DNA from: Spirogloea muscicola
Lineage: Eukaryota; Streptophyta; Zygnematophyceae; Spirogloeales; Spirogloeaceae
Assembly: GCA_009602725.1 (NCBI GenBank)
Contig: WELB01000050.1
Coordinates: forward strand, 568,903-632,902
Length of the DNA stretch: 64,000 nucleotides
Direction: 5' to 3'
Below are positions 56,759-64,000 of this stretch, in pieces. The notes beneath the pieces are model-generated. The model saw nothing but the letters and a program-made list of their open reading frames with translations, had not been told where the DNA came from and searched no databases. Position numbers and translations under genes: made by a program. Each line of letters begins with the position of its first letter. Position 1 is the first letter of the stretch.

Positions 56759-57479
56759 GCAGTCTGACTAGGTCAATCCGTTTGGTCACAGCTGTGTCCC
56801 AAACTTGTCACCCTTTCTGCAGTATTGAGGCAGTGCAGGCAGACAGCCAGGTGTAAGAGCACCAATTACTGCGCTTCAGGCATTTGGCCTGCTCTATAGA
56901 GAATGTGTTCAGCAGCATGCTGCAAGACAAAGAATGTGCACAGCAGCATGCTCCAAAAGAGAGGCAACAATTTCCACCAAAGTTGGTTGTCGATCAGGAC
57001 TGGGTTTGTCCTTTAATATTCTGAATGTCATTAGGACCTTCTGGTACCCACGCCAAATCCGTCATGTACATGTCACATTTTCATGTCGAAGGCCATACTT
57101 TTAAGCTCGTGTATGCAAGGTTGATAGAAGGAATCAGTGGTGTACGTGCAATTTTTAGACCAAGCTGCATGCTGAAGCCTGCGAGTGTGGCTGGCATCTG
57201 CCACCTTGTGCTTGATACCAGATGGTCTTATGGTCGAGATGGGTAACAGGCTTCTGTCCGAAAGAAAGCGGAGGTCCTGGACAAGTTGCAGCATTTGGAT
57301 GTTGTGTAGGAGGATCAAGCGCAAGAACTGTGTCATGGTGAAAACTTGCCTTGTTGTATGCATAGTGCCTGAGCAGTTGTGCACAAGGTGTGCGTAATGC
57401 AGGTGCATCAAGTATCACTATGTCCTGTAGCTACTATTCCCTGTGTGCTTTAACACTTTCCCTGGCCCCTTCGAAATTT
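56759..57479. other. 3' flank of SPATA20 gene
   Basis: A TGTAA near 56852 is a possible polyadenylation signal. 'gcagcatgctgcaa/ccaaa' and 'aatgtgcacagcagcatg' show a short imperfect duplication near 56910-56950. No gene seen. Confidence 0.4.
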
Positions 57480-57725
57480 ATTCATTCATTTTTCTGGGCT
57501 GGCCTCTCTCAGCCAGCGCCATCTCCTGGAAGCGTCCTTTCTTCATCCAGAGGGTGCGATGGATGTGAGAAGCAGTTAGTCCAGAGGGAATGGTCAAGGT
57601 ATGAATGGTCGAAAGCCACTCACTTCACACAGCTATGATAGAGACTACCACGAATAAGGGCTAACAAGCCCGAGTCAGCAGCCGCAGGCCGAAGTACCTT
57701 GCAGCTGGAAAAGAGTCACCCCAAC
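57480..57725. repeat. Decayed LINE ends next to a tRNA gene
   Basis: A plus-strand hairpin relic (ctgggctggcctctctcagccag) lies at 57495-57525. On the minus strand 57720-57663 reads WGDSFPAARYFGLRLLTRAC and stop, a diverged copy of the LINE stop-proximal peptide. Confidence 0.6.
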
Positions 57726-57830
57726 GGAGCCCAGAAGTACCGACTAAAGCGGCTGAGTGCCTTCTGAAGGGTACCATGGGGCCCGCGATCAACCACAATA
57801 GAGACTGCAGCTGTGGCGAAAAACTGAGAG

Positions 57831-57834
57831 AAAA
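57831..57834 (-). terminator. Pol III T4 terminator of tRNA-Ile
   Basis: Minus-strand TTTT, four bases after the mature 3' end of the tRNA, as expected for RNA polymerase III. Confidence 0.75.
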
Positions 57835-57838
57835 TGTT

Positions 57839-57912
57839 TGGCCCATACAGGTCTCGAACCTGTGACCTTCGCGTTATTAGCACGACGCTCTAACCAGCTG
57901 AGCTAATAGGCC
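57839..57912 (-). tRNA. tRNA-Ile (anticodon AAU)
   Basis: 74 nt, minus strand. The acceptor GGCCTAT pairs with ATGGGCC (one G-T), with discriminator A. The D arm is GCTCAGCTGGTTAGAGC (A box). Anticodon loop CTAATAA gives AAT, read as isoleucine (A34 becomes inosine). The T arm is ACAGGTTCGAGACCTGT (B box). No intron and no encoded CCA, so it is a nuclear eukaryotic tRNA gene. Confidence 0.96.
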
Positions 57913-58032
57913 TCAACGTGTGCACTATTCGTCACCTGAACGGTATAGAAACATCACTGCTTAAGGGTATGGAGGCTCCACCCTTGCGTCAAAAACCCAA
58001 ACCCGCTCCGCCGCCGCTGGCTACCATTCGGC

Positions 58033-58290
58033 GTGGCCACTATGGCGGCGGCCAAGTTGCCGGAGCTATGCGCGCGAACTCACGCGTCGGGCGTCAAGCG
58101 CGGCTGCGGCGTACTATCTGACGTCTCGGCATGGGGACGGCGGCGGCGGCGGCAGCGGCAGCAGCGGCGGGGGCCCTCGCCACGGTGTCAGGCAGCCAGC
58201 CGCAGGCGCTCACTGAGCAAGTCATGGCCGCTTGCAGAGGCCTGCAGTGCTCGAGCGGCCGCTGATCTCTGCGGCATGCTCAACGAAGCT
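58033..58290 (+). CDS. Possible first exon of an unknown gene
   Basis: Not recognised. A CGG-rich island typical of gene starts here, with ATGs at about 58048 (MAAAKLPELCARTHASGVKR) and about 58132 (MGTAAAAAAAAAGALATVSG). Neither frame has a recognised domain and no donor can be fixed, so this is only a candidate start. Confidence 0.25.
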
Positions 58291-61145
58291 TAGTGCCTGC
58301 TAAGCTTGCTGTGCGGTCTCCCTGCTCGACGGTGCTGTTGCGTGAGTGCTCCCCACACTTATGGCCACCCTTGGAGGTTATTCCGCTACAATAGCTCACT
58401 GTGTCCGCCTGGTTACACGACGACATCTCTGCAATCAGTTGGCCGGCACCAACAGAGGTCTTCGAGGTAACATGACCTGCCCCTTTATTGTCATGTCTGG
58501 CCACATGCCAAGCACACTTAAGAGAGCTGCCTGAGCGCCGCACCGTCGCGAGCTTTCAGTACAGTCCAGGATAGATTGCTGTCTGTGGGATGTGAGGAGA
58601 CTTTCCCCAGATGATCGACGCTGATTCAAACTGTGCGATTACGACTCTACGAGTCCAAGCCAGTATACTGATCCCACTTTAGCACAGGTTGCATTTGTGT
58701 TGTGTGTTTACGAGCTTTTGCCAGCGAAGGGTGCGTACATATCGAAATGATGATCATACCATAATCCAACGCCTAATGTCTTTGAGGACTTTTAAGAAGA
58801 GCTTTTTAAGTCTGACTCGAGATGCGCAACCCCAGACTGGCTTAGCATTAGCATCACTTAGCTCGATCATCATAGCTGGATTGGCAATGTTATCAGTGGG
58901 GCTAGTCCCATCTAAATGCACATTTGCATTTGAATATCTCAGCAGTCATAGTGTGCGATGAGATGTCTATCAGGTCCCTGTTATTTTCACTACTTGAGAA
59001 GGAGCAGTCACCAATGAATCTCACTTGTGCAATATCAAAATTCCTCAAAACGTCCACTGGATCATCTTCGCTTGTCATACACTGTATGACTTGCAGTGGT
59101 GCCGGTGCTTTCAGGGTAGCTCGACATCATAGGCCAAGCTAGAGGATGTAAGGCATGACATTGACAAGTCAGCAGCTCCACAAAGCAAGGTGAGACTTGT
59201 ATCGGTATGTAATTGGTTGCACTGCATCTTCACCCTGTGAGTTGCATCAGTGGCTACTGTCTGACACTACTTCCCTTATGCATCTTTCGCTAGCCAAGTG
59301 TGCGGCTACAGGTGATGGGCAATCGGCATGCCCTCATTGAAGAGACGGCTATCAAATGCCTCAGCCATCTGTCATCCTGGGTGGTATGTGCAACCAACAC
59401 ATATAAGTGACGGTCTCCTACTAATCCTGTGGCAATCCTCTTTTACTTGCAGTCAAGCATCCTCTCTGACATGTGCATTGACAGGCTTTCTGTTGGGCTT
59501 GATTAGGCATGCGCATCAAAGTCATCCGTGCCCTTGTGAAGAGGCCTTCTCAAGTGATGACGAAAATTATGTTAGGAAGAGTCAGACCAGCAACTGCTGT
59601 TCATGGTGCACCACATAAGGGATTTTCTGATGAGAAGGATTCTCAACCGACCTTCTGTAGGTGTATGGTGCTGAGATGCTAATTAATATCATTGCCTTGG
59701 CCTGACAGAACCTAACAAGATCTGGTTTGCTGAGGGCATGCAGGCCACCTCGCTTGGTGCCCAGCAGCACACTAGGCGCCTTCGTGTAACAGACTGTCTT
59801 GGCTTCTTAGGCAGCTCTGACAGACATGGATCAAGGCATATGAAGGACCACTGCAGGTAAACCTCCATTGGAGGTTTGCCTGTTGATGCTACTCTTTCCA
59901 GGGGTAAGAGCAAGGTCTTAACCTTGCCTTCCTTGATAATGTAATTCTTTTATTGGATCAGCTGCTACTCAATTTGTGCAATCTGAGCCCATGATTCTGT
60001 TGCATTTACAGTGACTGTCGTGTAGCAATTCGTTCAAGTGGTGTATCCTCAATAACTGTTAAGATACATCACACCTCTTGACAAGTGCAACATAGTTGCA
60101 GCAGCAGCATAAAAGCAGTAAAACATTGAGTTTGCACCAAGTACTTGTGACTAACAAACAGTGGCAATTGTTGTAGTTTGAGCAAAGACGTTCCTCTTGC
60201 CTCTTGCCTACCCACCACTTAGTATATTGATGATTGGCGACCCTTCTCCCAAAAGCCGCTCAGCTTGTCATGCCGATGTGTATCATGATATTTGTGAGTG
60301 TATATGAGCGTACAGGCGTAACGCAATGTATGCTTTCTAATCCTCGCAACTAACAAAAGCATTGACCCCTTAACAAAGGTGATATGGAAGAGGGCAGGTC
60401 TTACGAAGGTAATATAGGAGGTGGTGAAGGAAGCTGTAGCAGCCGGAATGAAGTGAGATGAGCTGGCACACAAGCTTGCAACGTGGACATATCAGAAATG
60501 ACGAGAGAGTCTAGCAGGAATACAAACAAGCTGAGGCAGAATACTCTTGAAAATGCACTGACAAGGAATAGTGAGTGCATCAGCGGATAGTGGTTGACGA
60601 CTATGCTGCCCAGTAAGTGATGATCAGCTCTTGCTTGTCAACAATTAGCATTTAATCCCTTGACAAGAGAGAAGGCGCGCGGTGCGCATGAAATTAAAGC
60701 GAGGCCAATTCAAGCCAATACATTGTTCAAAACTGACAAGACTGAGTTGCGTATGCACTTATCTCTTGCAATGGTGAAAGCGCGGCTGGAAGTGACCATC
60801 TATGGCACAGCAGGGCTCAAAAGGCATGAGAACAGGCCAGCAATTTGCTCCTTGTTTGCAAAACGCTCAAAGTGCGAATTGCAATTGTTCTCATGAACCT
60901 GTCGATCAAGCGGGTTCTCAGGTCGTGCCGCTGACCTCCCAACCTGGCCAGTTTGCAGAAAGCTGCACTTGCTGCCCTTCGAAGTGTTCGATTCTACAAC
61001 TCAGGATTCATTTCAGGGTCCACTTCAGCTTCCTCCTGCTTCTGAGGCAGCTGCAGCAGATGGGCAGGGGTAAGTGCTGGGACTAGCCACAGCCATAGCG
61101 CAGGCACTTGGCTTCGCGGGCGAGTGCCGGCAGCCTGGACCTTTC
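58291..61145. other. Sparse region with candidate exons
   Basis: About 2.9 kb without a recognised gene. One plus-strand exon pair is plausible: 59297-59382 (VRLQVMGNRHALIEETAIKC, then LSHLSSWV, donor gtatgt) and 59455-59508 (SSILSDMCIDRLSVGLD, stop). Together they would make the helical C-terminus of an unknown protein, possibly of the gene starting near 58.05 kb. The rest shows no family signal. Confidence 0.3.
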
Positions 61146-62272
61146 ATGGCCCGCGACGGCCTGCTGGCGAAGCTGCGCCGGTCCGGCAAGGCCGTCCGGG
61201 ACGCGGGCAGAGCCGTCCAGGTGGGTCCAGCTCGCTGCAGCTGCCATGGCGTGCCAGTGGCGGCGGGCGAGGCTGCGGCCGCCGTTGCGGCCAGGACCTT
61301 CCTCAATACGGCGGCCTCTCATGCAAACTAGCGGCGCCGGAGCGGTCGCAGGCCGTCTTCGAGCGGCACAACGTGGTGCTGACCATCGGCGCGTCCCTGG
61401 CGTCCGCCGGCGCTGCCTGGGCCGGTGCGTGCGCCCTTTCCTGCCACTACTCTACGGAGCTATAAGCGCCGAAGCAATATGATGACCACGTTCACAATAG
61501 AGCTTGCGGTGTGCAGCGGTAGATTGTGGCTGTGGTCATGGTTATGGCCGTCTTTAAGACTGCAAGTTGCAAACCCCCGGAGCCTTTATGCAGTTGCTCG
61601 GAAGGAGCTTGCAGGATACACTGCACGGCAGTTGCACCAGCGGAAGCTGGAGGAGAGGCTCCGCTCGATTGAGCACACGGTGCGCCGCCACACCTGCTGC
61701 TGCAGTTGCTGCTGCTGCAGCGCCGCCCCTTTCCAGCTACTGGTGGCAGAAGCTCCGGGGCACGACAGCGTAGCATGCAGTTGACTTGACAGGCCTAGCG
61801 GCCAGCAGCAGCTATTGATGATCCCAAACTCTTCATCCCATGGACGCCACCCATAAGCCCTGCCTCTTGACCCTGTTAGCACTCATGCCCGTGATGGCCA
61901 TGCAATGCAGGTGGCAACTGCCCACAACGTAGAAGAGGAGCACGTCAAGGAGCTGACTAGATATGCACGAGTGGGCGCCGGTGTGAGTTACCCGGCCTGT
62001 GCTGCAACGGCGGGCACGGTGGCCATTGTCAGGTGCATCACAGCACACTGCTTGAGCCAGGAGGGCAAATAAACCCGCACTCAAGAGTGTTGCAGAGGGA
62101 AATTTCACATTGGCTCCTGAAACGTCCCAGCGCAAGCGCCAACGAGGTTGGATGCACACGTCCTAATTCTAGTGTAGTGCTTTGCCCTCACAGCTATGCT
62201 CTAGGCTGGAGGCAGGGCCGCGCATTTGTGCTACGGCGCTTGCAGCGACAGGGCCAGCGTGCGACCCCTGGT
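61146..62272 (+). CDS. Hypothetical small membrane protein gene
   Basis: Not recognised. Exon 1 61146-61220 (MARDGLLAKLRRSGKAVRDA, then GRAVQ, donor gtgggt) is in phase with exon 2 61352-61424 (AVFERHNVVLTIGASLASAG, then AAWA), a hydrophobic Gly/Ala-rich segment. Further candidate exons are near 61535 (VVMVMAVFK), 61590-61680 (VARKELAGYTARQLHQRKLE, then ERLRSIEHTV), 61912-61980 (VATAHNVEEEHVKELTRYAR) and 62192-62271 (YALGWRQGRAFVLRRLQRQG). A membrane hairpin plus basic coiled-coil-like helices is the impression. Exon links after exon 2 are unproven. Confidence 0.35.
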
Positions 62273-62640
62273 AAGCCGCACTTGCTGCAAAGCGAGTGAG
62301 CTCAAGATTGCCAAGAGGGCGAGGTCTGACGGGGCCTCTCTGCAGCTCGAGCTAGCAGCCAAAGAATGATTGGTCAATTCAAAGCAGGTGGGCACCTGGC
62401 TGAGCACCATGAGCCCAACTTGGACGAGGAGGCAACCTGCAAATGCAGGTGTCGGCAATGTCATATATGCGCTGTGATTATGCAACACTAGGCGTACGAG
62501 TGCGTGTCTGTATTGTGTAGAGAGCCTAGAGATCATGATAAGAGGTCAGATACTACAGCTAGGACTAAGTTTCCTTAATGAGTCATTATCTTACCCAAAG
62601 ATCTGGCGGTCGGGTCAAGTGGGGAGGAGGCTGCGCGGAG
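62273..62640. other. Intergenic, no gene seen
   Basis: Convergent spacer between the two hypothetical genes; nothing recognised. Confidence 0.3.
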
Positions 62641-62667
62641 CTGCTGCTGGCTGCGGCGGAGTCCACA

Positions 62668-63290
62668 TCAGGGGAGGGGGAGCTGCTGCGCAGTGTCCCA
62701 GAACTTGGCAACGGTCTTGGGCAGGCCGAAGCACACTATGACGAGCATGTAGATGCAGGTGACGATGAGCGGCGCCTTCAGGAGGAAAGAGGCGAGGCCG
62801 ATGGCCGCGCCGCGCACCAGAGACCGCGCCTCGGCGGCCGCCGAAGCCCAGTCGGCGGGTGGCACGACGACCTCGCGCAGGATGTCGCCCAGGCTCCAGC
62901 CCTCGCGCATGACCCGCTGCACGAAGTAAGGTCCTGCGGCAGACCCCATGACCAGCCTCAGCGACAAGTGATAGCCCGGGACTGGTGGCAGATACAGGAG
63001 TGGCTGTCTTCAGCCTGCGGCGGTAGCACCAGCAGCGGCGGTGCAGAACCTGCGGCGGCGTTGAAGGCGATGTAGGAGAGCCAGCGCACGGCGCCGGGCT
63101 TCAAGTTGAGGAAGTAGTCCTCAAAGTGCCGCGCCGGCACCTGGCACGTCGCGGCGGCGAGCAGGTCGGCGGCCACCGCCACGGCCAACAGGCGCCACCC
63201 CGGGCGCCGCCTGCAATGGCGAGCGCCGCAAGATAGCCGCAGCCGTCCGCGGCCGCAGAATAAGCTTCAGTCTGAGCCCGCAGCGTAGTG
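62668..63290 (-). CDS. Hypothetical multi-spanning membrane protein
   Basis: Not recognised. Minus strand: an exon after acceptor ttgcag (63211) reads RRPGWRLLAVAVAADLLAAA, TCQVPARHFEDYFLNLKPGA, VRWLSYIAFNAAAG, donor near 63049. The next exon reads LSLRLVMGSAAGPYFVQRVM, REGWSLGDILREVVVPPADW, GLASFLLKAPLIVTCIYMLV, IVCFGLPKTVAKFWDTAQ. Two or more membrane helices are clear. GC-rich, and divergent from PSMG2. No domain name can be given. Confidence 0.5.
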
Positions 63291-63489
63291 TTAGCAGGAC
63301 TGTGGCGGCGGCGCTGTGGCCTGTGGATGGCAGAGAGAGAAGCCTCGCCAGAGGCAGCCAACGGCCTGCATGCCGAAGCTACGGCGGCGGCGGCGGAGGC
63401 GGCGGCGGCGGCAGCGGCGGCGGCGGCGGCGCCAGCGGAAACGGAGGCGGCGGTGGTGGCGGCTCTCGGTGCCTCGCCGGCGCCGCCGC
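63291..63489. promoter_or_regulatory. CGG-rich spacer upstream of PSMG2
   Basis: About 200 bp with an imperfect CGG run (63380-63430) between the divergent hypothetical membrane gene and PSMG2. Read as a shared promoter and 5' UTRs. Confidence 0.45.
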
Positions 63490-64000
63490 ATGGAGTTCTT
63501 CGCGGAGAGCCGGGCCGCCGGCGAGGCCTCCGATGGCGCCGCCGCCGCCGCCGTTTCCTTTGCCGGCACCACCCTAGTCATGGTGAGAGCTCCGCCGCGG
63601 CCGCTGCAGTGCCACCGCCGCCGCCGCGGGCGGGGCCTCGCCTGAGCCGCGGCCGTCGCCGAGATCCGCAGCCGGCGCCGTCGTCGCACGCCAACGTGGG
63701 GCAGCTGGCCGCGGACCTGCTGGTCGCGACGCTGCCAGGGCTCGCGCGCGTCGGCTTCCTGGAGGACCCCGCCGTCCTGCCCTGCGCCGGCAACGACCCC
63801 TTCTCGCCGTGCCCCACTGGCGCCCTCACCGTCGCCATGGAGGGTGCGCCGCCCTTGGCCCCCACACTTAAGGGGTCAGGACTTCAGGACCTCAGGATTT
63901 AGCTTGTCAATCGACCGAAACCCTCCTTTACCAACGCCGTTGGGGTGCCTTGTGGCACAGCAACGAGCTGGAGCCGTCAACGTCTGCCATCTCTTCTGGC
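63490..64000 (+). CDS. PSMG2: Proteasome assembly chaperone 2 (PAC2), 5' part
   Basis: Pairs with PAC1 to build the 20S proteasome alpha ring. Exon 1 63490-63582 encodes MEFFAESRAAGEASDGAAAA followed by AVSFAGTTLVM. Exon 2 63672-63843 encodes PAPSSHANVGQLAADLLVAT, LPGLARVGFLEDPAVLPCAG, NDPFSPCPTGALTVAMEG. The order (LVMP, NVGQLA-DLL, vG-ND-P) matches the N-terminus of PAC2 proteins, in which GNVGQLA is the hallmark; here it is ANVGQLA. Donors gtgaga and gtgcgc. The gene continues beyond the window. Confidence 0.88.

Overview
This is nuclear DNA of a eukaryotic alga, most likely a green alga (Viridiplantae, probably a chlorophyte). The genes are broken by many short GT-AG introns. Gene starts sit in CGG-rich islands. 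Several genes have plant-type relatives (a CYP23-like cyclophilin, a root-cap-domain secreted protein), and TGTAA motifs lie near several stop codons. There is no bacterial operon layout. The genus cannot be named from this sequence.

Layout, left to right. A 123-base T run opens the window. It is followed by a sphingomyelin-synthase/PAP2-like membrane enzyme (124-2064, +), an unrecognised CGG-rich gene (about 2.65-3.16 kb, -), a secretory CYP23-like cyclophilin (4.8-6.8 kb, -) and nucleoside diphosphate kinase (8.0-9.4 kb, -). From 9.6 to 17.8 kb lies a nest of non-LTR retrotransposon (LINE) material, including one nearly complete element on the minus strand (about 13.09-17.04 kb) with zinc fingers, reverse transcriptase and a restriction-like endonuclease (RLE). 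Next are a PIN-domain protein (19.0-21.3 kb, -) and a divergent p24/emp24 cargo receptor (21.7-23.4 kb, +), a second 5'-truncated LINE (24.3-25.3 kb, +), a secreted root-cap-domain protein (26.0-27.8 kb, +), and a family-B LINE end (28.9-29.5 kb, +).

A roughly 20-exon dihydroxyacetone kinase (30.1-36.1 kb, +) follows, then an unknown gene cut by a 64-N gap (37.2-37.9 kb, -), eIF3g (39.0-40.9 kb, -), a family 92 glycosyltransferase (42.0-44.1 kb, -), an unknown divergent gene (44.75-45.9 kb, +), a monoacylglycerol-lipase-type hydrolase (46.9-48.8 kb, -), another LINE-B end (49.1-49.65 kb, -), a SPATA20/DUF255 thioredoxin-fold protein in 15 exons (51.4-56.8 kb, +), a tRNA-Ile(AAU) (57.8-57.9 kb, -), unknown small genes (58-63.3 kb), and the first exons of the proteasome assembly chaperone PSMG2 (63.5 kb, +, running off the window).

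The host genes are housekeeping or secretory-pathway genes that merely neighbour one another; I see no joint pathway. The most interesting structure is the retrotransposon layer. Three tail families (called A, B and C here) share a C-terminal protein module and a near-identical stop-proximal peptide. Their 3' ends carry or lie beside a recurrent hairpin (GGGCTGGC-loop-GCCAGCCC followed by ATGGGCGAGC), which occurs more than twenty times in both orientations. Both long family-A copies have a family tail immediately upstream. Gene models also revealed three apparent GC-AG introns and a 22-nt microexon that completes the CxxC motif of the SPATA20 homologue.
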